Source: Yimella lutea
Lineage (GTDB): Bacteria; Actinomycetota; Actinomycetes; Actinomycetales; Dermatophilaceae
Assembly: GCF_006715095.1 (NCBI RefSeq)
Contig: NZ_VFMO01000001.1
Location: 2,480,001 to 2,544,000 of the forward strand
Direction of reading: 5' to 3'
DNA: 64,000 bases
Below, piece by piece: positions 48,181 to 58,990 of the stretch (position 1 is its first letter; each line of letters opens with the position of its first letter). Under the pieces are notes generated by a model, which saw only the letters and a list, made by a program, of their open reading frames with translations, had not been told where the DNA came from and ran no database searches. The position numbers and the translations under genes were made by a program.

Positions 48181-48846
48181 TCAGTGGACGCAGGATGCGG
48201 CCAGCTCGCGCAGTTCGTCGACTGCGGCCGCCGCGTCATCGGCGCCGTAGACCGCCGACCCGGCGACGAAGACATCGGCCCCCGCCTCGGCGCATTGCTC
48301 GATGGTCTTGGCGGACACTCCCCCGTCGACCTGCACCCAGATGTCGCCGCCGTGTTTGCGGGCGGCCTCGCGCACCTGACGCACCTTCGGCATCTGGTCC
48401 GCCATGAACGACTGGCCACCGAACCCGGGTTCGACGGTCATCACCAGCACCATGTCGAGTTCGGGCAGGAGTTCCTCGTACGGAGCGAAGTCGGTGCCCG
48501 GCTTGATCGCCATCGACGCACGGGCTCCCGCCGACCGAAGCGCTCGGGCCAGCTTCACCGGGTCCTTCGCGGCCTCGATGTGGAAGGTGACACTCTGTGC
48601 CCCTGCCTCGGCGTACTTCGGTGCCCAGTGGTCGGGGTCGTCGATCATCAGGTGGCAGTCCAGCGGCATCGGCGCCACCTTCAGCAGCGACTCCACGACC
48701 GGCAGGCCGAGCGTGAGATTCGGCACGAAGTGCGCGTCCATGACGTCGACGTGTGCCCACTCGGCATTGCCGATCCGCTTCAGCTCGGCCTCGAGGTTGG
48801 CGAAGTCAGCGGACAGGATGCTCGGTGCGATCTGCATGTGGGACAT
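48181..48846 (-). CDS. rpe: Ribulose-phosphate 3-epimerase
   Basis: A 221-residue TIM barrel. It begins [16 protein letters not shown] and has [16 protein letters not shown] with catalytic aspartate and metal histidine, [22 protein letters not shown] and VDGGVSAKT. It interconverts ribulose-5-phosphate and xylulose-5-phosphate in the pentose phosphate pathway. It lies 13 bases after rsmB in the fmt-rsmB-rpe cluster. Met4 is a possible alternative start. Confidence 0.96.
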   Translation of the reverse strand: MSHMQIAPSILSADFANLEAELKRIGNAEWAHVDVMDAHFVPNLTLGLPVVESLLKVAPMPLDCHLMIDDPDHWAPKYAEAGAQSVTFHIEAAKDPVKLARALRSAGARASMAIKPGTDFAPYEELLPELDMVLVMTVEPGFGGQSFMADQMPKVRQVREAARKHGGDIWVQVDGGVSAKTIEQCAEAGADVFVAGSAVYGADDAAAAVDELRELAASCVH

Positions 48847-48859
48847 ACCTTTTCGGGAG

Positions 48860-50389
48860 TCAGACGGACGTGGACTGCTTGCGCAGCAGGGCGAAGAACA
48901 TCGCGTCGGTGTCGTGCAGATGCGGCCACAACTGAACGCCGGGGCCGTCGCCGAGGTCGGGAATCTGCTTGCCCGTCGCGTCCTTGAAGTACGGCCGAGC
49001 GTCCTCCTGGACCACCTCCGGGTGTCGCTTCAACGCGTCAGCGACAACCGCGGTGGTCTCGGCGGTGTGCGGGCTGCAGGTCGCGTAGCCGATGACTCCG
49101 CCGGGGCGGGTCGCCGCGATCGCCGAGTCGAGCAGTTCACCCTGCAGCGTGGTCAGACCGGCGACGTCGGACGCCGACTTGCGCCACCTCGCTTCCGGAC
49201 GACGACGCAATGCGCCCAGGCCCGTGCAGGGAGCGTCGACCAGCACCTTGTCGTAGGTGTCGGGTTCTTCGGCTCCGAGTTCCCGGCCGTCACCGGTACC
49301 GATCATCACCTCGATACCCGACTGCAGCGCCGCGGCCATCGTCCGCCGCACCAGGTCGGTGCGATGTTCGCTGACCTCGTTGACGAACAACACCGAATCC
49401 TGTTCTGCCGCAAGGCAAGCCAACAGAGCCGCCTTGCCGCCGGGCCCGGCGCACAGGTCGAGCCATTCCTGCTGATCACCCTCGACGGGCACCGATGCCA
49501 AAGCGAGGGCGAGCAGTTGTGAGCCCTCGTCCTGCACAGCAGCACGCGTGTCGCGCACAGCGCGGATGGCTCCGGGGTCTCCCCCCGACATCCGGGCACC
49601 GAACGGCGACAGGCGCGACGGCGTCGCCCCCTCGTCGAGCAGTTCCTCGACCGTTGCCAGGTGCGGACGGGCGACGAGCATGACGTCGGCCGGGTCGTTG
49701 TCCGCCTCGAGCAACCGCCGCAGTTCGGCATCGACATTCTCCGCAGCCGCGGCACCCGAGCCGATCAGCGCACCCCGCAGGGCCCGGACGATCCACTCGG
49801 GGTGGGAGTGCTCGACCGCCAACGCGGCGAGCGGCTCACGTCCGGCGGTCACCTCGGCGACCCATTCCTCGCGGGTGCGTTCGCTGACCCGACGCAGCAC
49901 GGCGTTGACGAACCCGGCCGCGCCCGCACCGTTGACCTCGCGGGCCAGGGCCACGGTCTCGGACGCGGCGGCGTGTGACGGCACTCGCATGCCGAGCAAC
50001 TGGTGTGCGCCGAGGCGAATGGTGTCGAGCACGGCGGGGTCGATCTGCGACGCACCGCGTCCGGCGGCATGCTCGATGATCCGGTCGTAGAGGCCATGCA
50101 TCCGCAACGTGCCGTAAGCGAGCTCGCTCGCAAACGCGGCGTCGCGTCCACTGATCCTGTTGTCGCGCAACGCTTTCGGCATAGCGATGTTGGCGTATGC
50201 GTCGTTGTCGTGCACCTGTCGCAGGACGTCCCACGCCACCCGTCGTGCCGGGTCCCCGCTGCGGCGGCGCTCGGCGGGCCGCTGCTCGGACCTGGCTCGG
50301 TCGGACGTGCGACGCGCCTGCGGACGCTGCCGGCCTTTGGCGTTGCGGTATTCGTCGTGGTTCCTGCCGGACTGCTCGGAGTCGCTCAT
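48860..50389 (-). CDS. rsmB: 16S rRNA m5C967 methyltransferase RsmB
   Basis: A 509-residue protein. An arginine-rich N-terminal tail of about 45 residues is followed by a NusB-like RNA-binding domain ([21 protein letters not shown]). The SAM-dependent methyltransferase domain has [14 protein letters not shown] near residue 315, [20 protein letters not shown] with the first cysteine, and [14 protein letters not shown] with the catalytic cysteine. It methylates C967 of 16S rRNA. It overlaps fmt by 4 bases. Confidence 0.93.
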   Translation of the reverse strand: MSDSEQSGRNHDEYRNAKGRQRPQARRTSDRARSEQRPAERRRSGDPARRVAWDVLRQVHDNDAYANIAMPKALRDNRISGRDAAFASELAYGTLRMHGLYDRIIEHAAGRGASQIDPAVLDTIRLGAHQLLGMRVPSHAAASETVALAREVNGAGAAGFVNAVLRRVSERTREEWVAEVTAGREPLAALAVEHSHPEWIVRALRGALIGSGAAAAENVDAELRRLLEADNDPADVMLVARPHLATVEELLDEGATPSRLSPFGARMSGGDPGAIRAVRDTRAAVQDEGSQLLALALASVPVEGDQQEWLDLCAGPGGKAALLACLAAEQDSVLFVNEVSEHRTDLVRRTMAAALQSGIEVMIGTGDGRELGAEEPDTYDKVLVDAPCTGLGALRRRPEARWRKSASDVAGLTTLQGELLDSAIAATRPGGVIGYATCSPHTAETTAVVADALKRHPEVVQEDARPYFKDATGKQIPDLGDGPGVQLWPHLHDTDAMFFALLRKQSTSV

Positions 50390-51309
50390 GCCAGTGACTC
50401 CCCTTCCTCGATACGTGCGCCGCGCGCCCAGTCGGGCGCCGGTACTGCCTTCTTGCCGTGCGGCTGCACGATGCCGAGTTCGACAGCGCCCGATCCCGTG
50501 CCCACGAACACCGCCTTCTTGGTCACCCGAAGCTCACCTGGCGCAAGGCCTGGCTCGTCGACCGGACGAGCCGACCCGATCTTCAGGCGGGCGTCCCGGA
50601 ACATCGTCCATGCGCCCGGGGCCGGTGAACAGGCGCGCACCCGGCGATCGATCGCGAATGCCGGCTCGTGCCAACGGATCCGAGCGTCGTCAACGGTTAT
50701 CTTCGGCGCCGTCGAGACGCCTTCGGCGGGCTGCGGAACAGGGGTGATCGTGCCCTCTTCCATCGCGTCGAGGGTGGCGACCAACAGGCCGGCGCCTGCG
50801 CCGGCGAGCCGCTGCAGCAGGTCGCCCGAGGTGTCGCTCGGTTTGATCGTCTCGGTCATCGTGCCCAGCACCGGTCCGGTGTCCATACCCTGTTCGAGCA
50901 GGAAGGTCGTGGCACCGGTGACGTCGTCGCCGTGCAGCAAGGCGTGCTGGACGGGGGCCGCACCGCGCCAGGCAGGCAGCAGCGAGAAGTGCAGATTCAC
51001 CCAGCCGTGTCGCGGGATGTCGAGCACCGCACGCGGCACAAGGGCACCGTACGCGACCACGGGGCACACGTCGGGCTGCAGCGCGCGCAGCCACTCCTGG
51101 AAATCCGGTTCCTTGGGATGCCCCGGGGTGGAGACCGGCAGGCCTTCCCGGACCGCGACCTCCTTCACCGGTGACGGTCGTAGCGAGCGTCCGCGCCCGG
51201 CAGGAGCGTCCGGCCGGGACACGACGCCGACCACCTCGTGCCGGGACTCGAGCAGGGCCTGCAGGGAAGGAACGGCGGGTTCAGGAGTGCCCGCGAAGAC
51301 GATGCGCAC
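50386..51309 (-). CDS. fmt: Methionyl-tRNA formyltransferase
   Basis: A 307-residue protein. It starts [19 protein letters not shown]. The formyltetrahydrofolate site is [23 protein letters not shown] with the catalytic Asn and His, followed by [18 protein letters not shown]. The C-terminal OB-like tRNA-binding domain runs from about residue 205. It formylates initiator Met-tRNA. It is usually preceded by def and priA; here priA lies upstream after the HAD gene. Confidence 0.96.
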   Translation of the reverse strand: MRIVFAGTPEPAVPSLQALLESRHEVVGVVSRPDAPAGRGRSLRPSPVKEVAVREGLPVSTPGHPKEPDFQEWLRALQPDVCPVVAYGALVPRAVLDIPRHGWVNLHFSLLPAWRGAAPVQHALLHGDDVTGATTFLLEQGMDTGPVLGTMTETIKPSDTSGDLLQRLAGAGAGLLVATLDAMEEGTITPVPQPAEGVSTAPKITVDDARIRWHEPAFAIDRRVRACSPAPGAWTMFRDARLKIGSARPVDEPGLAPGELRVTKKAVFVGTGSGAVELGIVQPHGKKAVPAPDWARGARIEEGESLA

Positions 51310-51311
51310 GC

Positions 51312-51980
51312 TCAGGCCACCGGACGCACGTCGTACCCGCGGGCGGCGAGGTCCTGACGAAGATCCTCTGGACCGGTGAACTGGACGGCGTCGATGCCGG
51401 CTTCGACGGCCGACTGCACGTTGACGATCGAGTCGTCGATGAACAGGAAGTCGTCGATGCCGCCGATGTGGTCGGTGCGCTCGGCAAGCACCTCCCAGAT
51501 CTCCGGGTCGGGCTTGACGACGCCCTCCTCGCCGGACACGACGATGTCCTCGAAGATCTCCAGGAAGTCGTACTGCTGTTCCGCGAGCGCGAAGAGGTCG
51601 GCATTCCAGTTGGTGAGCGCCACCAGGGGTACACCGGCCCGGTCGAGTTCACGCAGCACCTCGATCGAACCCTCGATCGGGCTGAGCGAGGCGGTGAAGT
51701 TGTCGATGTAGGCCTGCGCGGCGGGCTCCAGTTCCGGAAACCGGGCGCGGACGTCGGCCACGGCCTGCGCGGGTGTACGTCCGGCGTCGTTGGTGAGATT
51801 CCAGGCGAAGAAATCGAACTCGGGATGGTGCACGAATTCTCGCGCCTTGTCCGGCCCGAGTGCGGCCGCCACCGCGTCCTGCGGGATCCACCGGATCAGG
51901 ACGTTGCCGAGGTCGAAGATCACGGCTTCGGCCGGGGCGGGTGCGAAGCGTTCGTCATCGAGGTCGATGTCGAGATCCAT
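51312..51980 (-). CDS. HAD-superfamily hydrolase
   Basis: A 222-residue HAD phosphatase of the subfamily with a small helical cap. Motif I is [12 protein letters not shown] (residues about 19-30); the catalytic position is D followed by L-G-N, so the second aspartate of DxD is asparagine, as in the YihX-like group. Motif II is [11 protein letters not shown], and motif III/IV is [15 protein letters not shown] followed by [14 protein letters not shown]. The substrate is a small phosphate ester of unknown identity. Two bases separate it from fmt. Confidence 0.85.
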   Translation of the reverse strand: MDLDIDLDDERFAPAPAEAVIFDLGNVLIRWIPQDAVAAALGPDKAREFVHHPEFDFFAWNLTNDAGRTPAQAVADVRARFPELEPAAQAYIDNFTASLSPIEGSIEVLRELDRAGVPLVALTNWNADLFALAEQQYDFLEIFEDIVVSGEEGVVKPDPEIWEVLAERTDHIGGIDDFLFIDDSIVNVQSAVEAGIDAVQFTGPEDLRQDLAARGYDVRPVA

Positions 51981-52002
51981 GCCGGAAACCGTATCGCCCG
52001 GA

Positions 52003-54042
52003 TCAGAGGGTCGATCCGTCCGGGTCGACCCGTACGGACAGGTGGTCCTTGGCCCTCGCGAGGCTGCGCGAAGTACGCAACGCGGTGATGGCGCCCGAGG
52101 CCTGCCCGGCGCGGTCCGCCGGGGCTCGCAGCAGCAATCGCACCTGGGGTTCCGGGCCCGGGAGCGGTGCCGGACCGAAGCGCTCGAGCCAGCCGGGGAC
52201 GGTGGACGCCGCCGCCGTCACTGCGTCCGGCGTACCGGTGAGCGTGGCCGTCCAGCGGGTGGGTGGTAGGTCGAGCGCGGTGCGCTCGGCGAGTTCGCTC
52301 TCGGCGAGGGCCGCTGGGGCCCATCGCACCAGATGCCGCACGACCGGCGACGTCGCCTCCGCGCCGGCGAGCACGACCACTCCGCCGTCGTCCGCCGAAC
52401 GGCACAGTGCCGCGGCTGCCAACCACTGGCGCATCGCTTGTTCGTTGCTCTGCAGGGACGGCCGGTCGAGCATTGCCCACGCGTCGAGCAGGAGGACGGC
52501 TGAATACCCTTGCTCGGCAACGGGTTCCGCACCCGGTGTGGAGATCACGAGGGCCGGTGCTGCGGGCACGCGGGCAACGATCTGGCCCGCTCCGGATCGC
52601 ACGACCGGCACACCCGGGAACGCGCGTCCCAGTTCCTCGGCGGTGCGCCGAGCACCGATGACGGATGCTCGCAGGCGGGTGTCATCGCACTCGGGACACC
52701 GGAACCCGTCCACTCGCGTGTCGCACCACGCGCAGTGCGGAGCTTGGTCGGAGCCGGCGAGTTGCAGCGGGCCGTGGCAGGTCGGGCACTGCGCCGCGTG
52801 ACCACAGGTGACACAGCGCAACCGGGGAACGTATCCGCGGCGAGGCACCTGCACCAGCACCGGTCCGGTCTGCAGTCCGTCGTGCAATGCCTTCCAGGCG
52901 CTGGCCGGCAGGCGAGCATGCGCCGCCGGGCCGTGCCGCTCCACCTCGCGGTCGTCGCCGGCGACGTTGACCCGGGGCAACTGCGCCCGGACGGGCCGGG
53001 CCTCCACAGAGACGACCCGTCCTTCGTCCATCCATTGCGCGACGGCGACGGAGCGCGCAAACCCGCCGAGCACGAGGGCGGCCGCGGAGTCGAGATGTCG
53101 GCGCCACAGGATGTCGCGGGTGGTGGGGTACGGAGCCCGCGGTTCGGTGAGCAGGTTGTCGCCGTCGTCCCAGCACAGCATCAGGCCGAGGTCGTGCACC
53201 GGCGCGAAGGCCGCGGCGCGGTTGCCGACCACGCATTGCACATGACCCCGCAGCACCTTGAGCCAGGCGGTGTAACGCGCCTGTGGCCCCTGGTCGGCGG
53301 TGAGGCGGACATAGGAGTCCTTGCCGATCTGGTCATCGAGTTCGCGCGCGACGCGTTCGACGTCGCGGTGATCGGGGACGGTGATGATGACCCCCCGCTT
53401 GGCGGACAGGGCCGCTCGGGCGGCGTCGGCGAGCGCCCGCGGCCAATCGAGTGCCGGATCCGTGCTCGGCAGAGCGAGCCAGGACGCTGCGGGCGCCTGC
53501 CCTGCTGCGATCCGGCGCAGTAATGCCGGCCCCGCCGGGTAACGCGCCCAGGCCGCGCTCGTCTCCAGCAGCGGCGTCCACGGCGCACTGCCTTCGGTCG
53601 CGAGCGCGCCCTCGGCCCGAGCATGACGGGGTGGAACAGCGAGCCGGACGACGTCGGACACCGACCCGGCCTGGTCGGTGGCGATCTGTCGGCACAGACG
53701 CAGAATCTCGGGAGTGAGCACCGGTTCGTCGGAGACGACGGTGCGCAGCGGGACGAGTTTGCCGACGTGCTCGGCCGTCGCCGTGCGCTGGAGGAGGTAA
53801 CCGGTGACGTCCTGTGCGCCGAAGCGCACCTTGACCCGCACGCCGGGCCGTGCGGCCTCGTCCAGGTCGGCCGGGACGGCGTACTCGAAGGTGCGATCGA
53901 GGTGGGCGACGCCGAGGTCGAGCATTACCACCGCCACCGGATCGAACTGCGCGAGCGTCGGCTCTGGCCGCTGCTTCTTCGCGCGCGCGGCGGTCCGCAG
54001 CAGTTCCAACTGCTGCGGTGTCGCCGGGTGCTCGTCTGTCAC
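52003..54042 (-). CDS. priA: Primosomal protein N' (PriA), actinobacterial form without Walker A
   Basis: A 679-residue PriA homologue. The N-terminal DNA-binding domain (VAHLDRTFEYAVP, RVKVRFGAQDVTGYL) is clear. The paired zinc ligands are CVTCGHAAQCPTC and CAWCDTRVDGFRCPEC near residues 415-460. Where other PriA proteins have a GxxGSGKT loop, this one reads ALADAARAALSAKRGVIIT, with no P-loop lysine, so helicase activity is doubtful. Loss of helicase motifs is known in actinobacterial PriA. It should still recognise stalled forks. Confidence 0.9.
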   Translation of the reverse strand: MTDEHPATPQQLELLRTAARAKKQRPEPTLAQFDPVAVVMLDLGVAHLDRTFEYAVPADLDEAARPGVRVKVRFGAQDVTGYLLQRTATAEHVGKLVPLRTVVSDEPVLTPEILRLCRQIATDQAGSVSDVVRLAVPPRHARAEGALATEGSAPWTPLLETSAAWARYPAGPALLRRIAAGQAPAASWLALPSTDPALDWPRALADAARAALSAKRGVIITVPDHRDVERVARELDDQIGKDSYVRLTADQGPQARYTAWLKVLRGHVQCVVGNRAAAFAPVHDLGLMLCWDDGDNLLTEPRAPYPTTRDILWRRHLDSAAALVLGGFARSVAVAQWMDEGRVVSVEARPVRAQLPRVNVAGDDREVERHGPAAHARLPASAWKALHDGLQTGPVLVQVPRRGYVPRLRCVTCGHAAQCPTCHGPLQLAGSDQAPHCAWCDTRVDGFRCPECDDTRLRASVIGARRTAEELGRAFPGVPVVRSGAGQIVARVPAAPALVISTPGAEPVAEQGYSAVLLLDAWAMLDRPSLQSNEQAMRQWLAAAALCRSADDGGVVVLAGAEATSPVVRHLVRWAPAALAESELAERTALDLPPTRWTATLTGTPDAVTAAASTVPGWLERFGPAPLPGPEPQVRLLLRAPADRAGQASGAITALRTSRSLARAKDHLSVRVDPDGSTL

Positions 54043-54128
54043 GGGTTCGTTCTATCAGCCGTCGACGACACGCCGGTCGATCAGTCCACCGGAGCACGAA
54101 CTCACGCGGATTCAGGAAGGTCGAGCGG

Positions 54129-55346
54129 CTATCGGGCTGCGGCCTGGAGCTGCTCGACGCGGTTGGTCTGCTCCCAGGTGAACGGGTTGTCGACACCGTC
54201 TGCGGTGGTGCGGCCGAAGTGGCCGTACGCAGCGGTCGGCTTGTAGATCGGACGCAGCAGATCGAGCTGCTCCACGATCGCAGCCGGACGCAGGTCGAAG
54301 ACCGAGGTGATTGCAGCCTGGATCTTGTCGGCCGGGACGGTCTCGGTGCCGAAGGTCTCGATGTACAGACCGACCGGCTGCGCCTTGCCGATGGCGTAGG
54401 CGACCTGCACCTCGCAGCGCGTGGCCAGGCCCGCGGCAACGACGTTCTTGGCGACCCAACGCATCGCGTACGCGGCCGAACGGTCCACCTTCGAGGGGTC
54501 CTTGCCGGAGAACGCGCCGCCACCGTGGCGTGCCATGCCGCCGTACGTGTCGACGATGATCTTGCGGCCGGTGAGGCCGGCGTCGCCCATCGGGCCACCG
54601 ATGACGAACTTGCCGGTGGGGTTGATCAGCTTGCGGTAGCTGCTGACGTCGAGGCTGTTGCCACTCGCGGCGAGTTCCTCCAGCACCGGCTTGATGACGT
54701 GCTGGTCGATGTCGGGCTCGAGCATCCCGGTGAGCGAGATGTCCTCCGAGTGCTGGGTCGACAGCACAACCGTGTCGAGTTTGACGGCCTTGTCACCCTC
54801 GTAGGAGATGGTGACCTGGGTCTTACCGTCGGGGCGCAGGTAGGCCAGCTCGCCACTCTTGCGGACAGCGGTGAGGCGCTCGGACAGGCGGTGCGCGAGG
54901 AAGATCGGCAGCGGCATCAGCTCGGCGGTGTCGTCGCACGCGTACCCGAACATCAGCCCCTGGTCGCCGGCGCCCTGCGCGTCCAGCGCCTCGGTGCCGC
55001 CCTCGGCACGGTGCTCGTGGGCCTGGTCGACGCCCTGGGCGATGTCGACCGACTGCTCACCGATGGAGATGGACACGCCACAGGAGTTGCCGTCGAAGCC
55101 CTTGAGCGAGCTGTCGTAGCCGACCTCCATGATGGTCTCGCGCACGAGCTTGGCGATCGGCACGTAGCTCTCGGTACGCACCTCACCGGCGACGTGCACC
55201 AGGCCGGTGGTCACCATCGTCTCGACGGCGACACGGGAGTTCGGGTCCTGCGCGAGCATCGCGTCCAGGATCGAGTCGCTGATCTGGTCACAGATCTTGT
55301 CCGGGTGTCCCTCGGTCACCGACTCGGACGTGAAAAGGCGTGCCAC
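54129..55346 (-). CDS. metK: S-adenosylmethionine synthetase
   Basis: A 405-residue MetK. It has [21 protein letters not shown], then [16 protein letters not shown] near residue 122, and [19 protein letters not shown] near 275, the P-loop-like signature. It makes SAM from methionine and ATP. No SAM riboswitch is visible in the 71 bases between metK and coaBC. Confidence 0.97.
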   Translation of the reverse strand: MARLFTSESVTEGHPDKICDQISDSILDAMLAQDPNSRVAVETMVTTGLVHVAGEVRTESYVPIAKLVRETIMEVGYDSSLKGFDGNSCGVSISIGEQSVDIAQGVDQAHEHRAEGGTEALDAQGAGDQGLMFGYACDDTAELMPLPIFLAHRLSERLTAVRKSGELAYLRPDGKTQVTISYEGDKAVKLDTVVLSTQHSEDISLTGMLEPDIDQHVIKPVLEELAASGNSLDVSSYRKLINPTGKFVIGGPMGDAGLTGRKIIVDTYGGMARHGGGAFSGKDPSKVDRSAAYAMRWVAKNVVAAGLATRCEVQVAYAIGKAQPVGLYIETFGTETVPADKIQAAITSVFDLRPAAIVEQLDLLRPIYKPTAAYGHFGRTTADGVDNPFTWEQTNRVEQLQAAAR

Positions 55347-55417
55347 CTGTTATCTCCTTCGTTGCAGCGGCTGCTGGCTTGTGTCGACCCGTCGCCGGGC
55401 CGACCTGAGTGTAAAGG

Positions 55418-56638
55418 TCAGGAGAGGTCCTGACCCACCGCGTCCCACACCGTGTCGGCGATCAGATTCTTGTCCGCCGGACCCACCGTGACGGGCTCCT
55501 GCCCCGGACGCATCAGGTGGACGGTGCTGGTGTCCTGCCCGAAGGTGACTCCGTCCCCCACCTCATTGGCGACGAGCAGGTCGCACTTCTTGCGTTCCAA
55601 CTTGGCTCGGGCATGAGTGAGGACGTCACCGTGCTCGTCACCGGTCTCGGCGGCGAACCCGACGATGTACGGCGTGCGCGAGTCGCCGCGTGCTTCGACC
55701 AGGCCGGCCAGGATGTCGGGGTTGCGCACCAACTCGACGGTGGGTGCATCCGGGTCACCGGCGGCGAAACCCTTCTTGATCTTGGCGGCGGAAACCTGCG
55801 CCGGACGGAAGTCGGCGACGGCTGCGGCCATCACGATGACGTCGGCCCCGCCGGCGAGTGCCTTCATCTCACGTTCGAGCTCGAGTGCGGTCTCGACCTT
55901 CACCAGGTCGACGCCGCCGGGTAGCGGCAAGGAGGCCGTCGACACGAGCGTCACCCGGGCGCCCCGGCGCGCGGCCGCAGCGGCGAGCGCGTACCCCTGC
56001 TTGCCGGAGGAACGATTGCCCAGATAGCGCACCGGATCAAGCGGTTCACGGGTGCCGCCCGCGCTGATCACGACGTGTTTGCCGTTGAGTTCGTCATTGG
56101 GGCCGCCGCTGACGCCCTCGATGTAGCAGCGACAGTGCTCGAAGATGTCCTCGGGCTCCGGCAGGCGTCCCGGGCCGGTGTCCGCGCCGGTGAGGCGACC
56201 GGACGCCGGCTCGATGACATCGATGCCTCGCTCGCGCAGCGTGCTGACGTTGGCAACCGTCGCCGGGTGCGTCCACATCTCCGTGTGCATCGCCGGCGCG
56301 AGCACGACCGGGCAGCGCGCGGTGAGCAGGGTGTTGGTCAGCAGATCGTCGGCCAGCCCGTGCGCCGCCTTCGCGAGCAGGTCGGCAGTGGCCGGCGCGA
56401 CGACCACCAGGTCGGCCTGCTGGCCGATCCGGACGTGCGGCACGCGATGCACGTCGTCCCAGACCTGGTCGCTGACCGGTTTACCCGACAGCGCCGCCCA
56501 GGTGGGAGCGCCGACGAACTTCAGCGCGGATGCTGTGGGCACGACGGTGACGTCGTGCCCACACTCGGTGAATCGGCGAAGGAGGGTGCACGCCTTGTAC
56601 GCGGCGATACCTCCGCCGACACCGAGAACGATGCGCAT
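55418..56638 (-). CDS. coaBC: Bifunctional CoaBC
   Basis: A 406-residue two-domain enzyme. CoaC (residues 1-180), the FMN-dependent decarboxylase, has GVGGGIAAYKACTLLR, a conserved His in HVRIGQQADLV, and LAPAMHTEMW. CoaB (about 187-406), the cysteine ligase, starts KHVVISAGGTREPLDPVRYLGNRSSGKQGYALA. It makes 4'-phosphopantetheine during coenzyme A synthesis. The adjacency to rpoZ and metK is normal for actinobacteria. Confidence 0.96.
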   Translation of the reverse strand: MRIVLGVGGGIAAYKACTLLRRFTECGHDVTVVPTASALKFVGAPTWAALSGKPVSDQVWDDVHRVPHVRIGQQADLVVVAPATADLLAKAAHGLADDLLTNTLLTARCPVVLAPAMHTEMWTHPATVANVSTLRERGIDVIEPASGRLTGADTGPGRLPEPEDIFEHCRCYIEGVSGGPNDELNGKHVVISAGGTREPLDPVRYLGNRSSGKQGYALAAAAARRGARVTLVSTASLPLPGGVDLVKVETALELEREMKALAGGADVIVMAAAVADFRPAQVSAAKIKKGFAAGDPDAPTVELVRNPDILAGLVEARGDSRTPYIVGFAAETGDEHGDVLTHARAKLERKKCDLLVANEVGDGVTFGQDTSTVHLMRPGQEPVTVGPADKNLIADTVWDAVGQDLS

Positions 56639-56649
56639 GCCGGTGGTGA

Positions 56650-56913
56650 CTAGGCCTCGACCTTGTCGACGTTCAGCAGTCCGTCGTTGATCTCGCGCAG
56701 CGCGATCGACAGGGCCTTGTCGTTGATCTGGCTGTCGACCAACGGGCCGACGTACTCCAGCAGACCTTCGGACAGCTGCGAGTAGTAGGCGTTGATCTGC
56801 CGTGCGCGCTTGGCGCCCAGGATGACCAGCGCGTACTTTGAGTCGGCCACCTGCAGCAGGTCGTCGATCGGCGGGTTGGTGATGCCCTCGGGGGCAGCCT
56901 TGGTGCCAGACAC
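56650..56913 (-). CDS. rpoZ: RNA polymerase omega subunit
   Basis: An 87-residue omega subunit. It has [38 protein letters not shown], the conserved core that clamps the beta' subunit tail. It stabilises RNA polymerase assembly. It lies 28 bases after gmk and 11 bases before coaBC on the same strand. Confidence 0.96.
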   Translation of the reverse strand: MSGTKAAPEGITNPPIDDLLQVADSKYALVILGAKRARQINAYYSQLSEGLLEYVGPLVDSQINDKALSIALREINDGLLNVDKVEA

Positions 56914-56941
56914 GAAGAAGCTCTCGTTTCGTTCGGGGTTT

Positions 56942-57553
56942 TTAATGCGTTGCGCGGGCCGCAGAAGCGTGCCGCTCCATCAAGTCTACGAGTTCTGCGG
57001 CGGCAACCCCAACATCCTCGTTGACGATGGTGGCGTCGAACTCCTTCTGGGCAGCCAGTTCGGCGCGCGCGGTCTCCAGCCGGACGGCCTGTTCCTGCGC
57101 GGATTCGGTGCCGCGGCCGATGAGTCGGTGCACCAGTTCGTCCCAGCTGGGCGGCGTCAGGAACACGAAGAAGGCGTCCGGCATCCGTTCGCGCACCTGG
57201 CGTGCACCCTGCAGGTCGATCTCGAGCAACGGCAGGCGGCCGGCTTCGATCGCGTCCTGCACCGGACGGCGCGGGGTGCCGTAACTGGCCCGGCCGTGCA
57301 CGATCGCGTACTCCAGGAGTTCGTCCTGTTCGGCCATCCGGTCGAACTCGGCCTGGCCGACGAAGTGGTAGTGGACGCCGTCGACCTCACCGGGACGCGG
57401 GGCCCGTGTGGTGACCGAGACCGACAGCCACACCTTGGGGTAGTTCTGCCTGATGTAGGCCGCGACAGTGCCCTTCCCGACGGCGGTCGGGCCGGCCAGC
57501 ACGAACAGGGGCGCCGCGCCGGACGGGGATGAGGTGGAGGCGGTGGTCGACAT
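56942..57553 (-). CDS. gmk: Guanylate kinase
   Basis: A 203-residue kinase. The P-loop reads [14 protein letters not shown], with Ala in place of the more common Ser before the GK pair. Substrate-binding parts include [20 protein letters not shown] and [12 protein letters not shown], and [18 protein letters not shown] forms the lid. It converts GMP to GDP. The start overlaps the mihF stop in a TGATG. Confidence 0.96.
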   Translation of the reverse strand: MSTTASTSSPSGAAPLFVLAGPTAVGKGTVAAYIRQNYPKVWLSVSVTTRAPRPGEVDGVHYHFVGQAEFDRMAEQDELLEYAIVHGRASYGTPRRPVQDAIEAGRLPLLEIDLQGARQVRERMPDAFFVFLTPPSWDELVHRLIGRGTESAQEQAVRLETARAELAAQKEFDATIVNEDVGVAAAELVDLMERHASAARATH

Positions 57554-57870
57554 CAGCGCTTCTCGAAACGCTCCAACAGAGCGGCGATCTGGTGGTTGCC
57601 CAGACCGCGCAGCCGACGGGTCGAGGCGATCCCGATCTCGTCCATGATCTGCGCTGCGCGGACCTTGCCGACGCCGGGCATGGACTCCAGCAAGGCGGAC
57701 ACCTTCATCTTGCCGATGATCTCGTCGTTGCGACCGCTGTCGATGACCTCTTGCAGCGATCCCTGCGAGTTCTTCAGCCGGTTCTTCACGGCGGCGCGTC
57801 TGCGCCTGGCCTCCGCCGCCTTCGCCAGAGCCTCGGCGCGCTGCTCAGGCGTCAACTGGGGAAGTGCCAC
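57553..57870 (-). CDS. mihF: Actinobacterial integration host factor
   Basis: A 105-residue helical DNA-binding protein. It has ALPQLTPEQRAEALAKAAEARRRRA at the N-terminus and the helix-two-turn-helix core ALLESMPGVGKVRAAQIMDEIGIASTRRLRGLG. It bends or stiffens nucleoid DNA and, in mycobacteria, is essential. The GTG start is preferred because AAGGAG lies 7 bases upstream; the TTG two codons earlier is the alternative. Confidence 0.94.
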   Translation of the reverse strand: MALPQLTPEQRAEALAKAAEARRRRAAVKNRLKNSQGSLQEVIDSGRNDEIIGKMKVSALLESMPGVGKVRAAQIMDEIGIASTRRLRGLGNHQIAALLERFEKR

Positions 57871-57967
57871 GTGCAATCTCCTTGGGCCACAGAGGTGTTC
57901 AGGTCTATCGATCGCCGCTCGATCCTGACCGACGCTCGCTCGACGCCCGAAGGCGTCCGGTCAGACC

Positions 57968-58849
57968 CTAGCCCAGGGCCGCGGCGGCGTGGGTCGCGGT
58001 CGCACGCAACGCCTCCCGCAGACAAGCAGCGTCCGGACCGGCCGCGAGCACCGCCCGGGACGCCGACGGCAGCACCTGTGCGGATGCCGCACCGAAGGCG
58101 CGAGCGATGTCCTCGACGGTCGCGCCCTGCGCCCCGAGGCCCGGCGCCAGCAGCGGCCCGCGACAGTGTTCGAGGGCGTCGCCCAGACCCAGATCGGCGA
58201 TGTCCTCGCCGGTCGTCGCGCCGACCACCAGCCCGATGTCGGCGACCCGCCGGTCGGCCGGGGTCGCGTCGTTGAGGTCGGCGACCGCGTCGATCACCGT
58301 CTGCGCTACCGTGCGCCCGTCGCGCTGCCGTGCGTGTTGCACCTGCGCGCCCTCTGCATTGCTGGTGAGCGCGAGCACGAAGATGCCGGAGCCGGTCGCA
58401 CGCGCGAGTTCGAACGCCGGCTCGAGACTGTCGACGCCGAGGAACGGGCTCACCGTGATGGCGTCCGCCCGCGTCGGCGCCGCCGGCCCCAGGTGCGCCG
58501 CGGCGTACGCGTCCATCGTGCTGCCGATGTCGCCCCGCTTGACGTCGAGCAGGCTCAACGTCCCGGCCGCACGCAGCCCGGCCAACGTCTCTTCCAGGAC
58601 GGCGACGCCGGGCGATCCGAATCGTTCGAAGAAGGCCGCCTGCGGTTTGACGATCGCTGCGTGCCCACCGAACGCCTCGACACATCGCAGCGCGAACTCA
58701 CGCAGACCGTCGACATCGTCGGTCAAACCCCAGTCCCGTAGCAGAGCCGCGTGCGGGTCGATGCCGACACACAACGGACCGTGCTGGTTCATGGCGGCGC
58801 TGAGGCGTGAGCCGAAGGTCTGCATCGAGGTTTGGGTCGAGGTCTGCAT
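57968..58849 (-). CDS. pyrF: Orotidine 5'-phosphate decarboxylase
   Basis: A 293-residue protein of the longer actinobacterial type. It has [17 protein letters not shown] near residues 26-42, [13 protein letters not shown], and [19 protein letters not shown], carrying the catalytic lysine and aspartates. TVSPFLG and VGATTGEDI complete the site. It converts OMP to UMP. Its start is 3 bases from the stop of a pyrD fragment. Bases 58495-58747 recur at the right end of the window. Confidence 0.95.
   Translation of the reverse strand: MQTSTQTSMQTFGSRLSAAMNQHGPLCVGIDPHAALLRDWGLTDDVDGLREFALRCVEAFGGHAAIVKPQAAFFERFGSPGVAVLEETLAGLRAAGTLSLLDVKRGDIGSTMDAYAAAHLGPAAPTRADAITVSPFLGVDSLEPAFELARATGSGIFVLALTSNAEGAQVQHARQRDGRTVAQTVIDAVADLNDATPADRRVADIGLVVGATTGEDIADLGLGDALEHCRGPLLAPGLGAQGATVEDIARAFGAASAQVLPSASRAVLAAGPDAACLREALRATATHAAAALG
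58495..58747. repeat. pyrF segment duplicated at 63748-64000
   Basis: Aligned in the same orientation with an offset of 5253 bases, 251 of 253 bases match. The differences are g58612/c63865 and a58745/g63998. The left limit is sharp: T at 58494 versus G at 63747. The right limit is unknown because the window ends. Confidence 0.95.
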
Positions 58850-58852
58850 CGT

Positions 58853-58990
58853 TCACCCTTCGTGAGCGAGCCCGACGAGGTCGAGCACGCTGTCGATTCC
58901 GTTGTGACTCAAGTATTCTGACAGACCATCGACGACGGAGCGCGCGCTGGACGGATCGTGCAGCAGAGCCGCGGCGGAGAAGTTCGCGGA
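58853..58990 (-). pseudogene. pyrD: C-terminal fragment of dihydroorotate dehydrogenase cut by a junction
   Basis: The minus strand gives ANFSAAALLHDPSSARSV, then EYLSHNGIDSVLDLVGLAHEG and a stop. This matches the end of class 1B PyrD, where the ANF segment follows the FMN phosphate site. The rest of the gene is missing: around 58985-58990 the sequence changes into another gene on the opposite strand. PyrD normally precedes pyrF directly, as here. The join shares only a few bases (GCGGA). Confidence 0.75.

Noticed and set aside
55347..55417. SAM riboswitch before metK
   Set aside because: The gap is only 71 bases and lacks the conserved aptamer segments.
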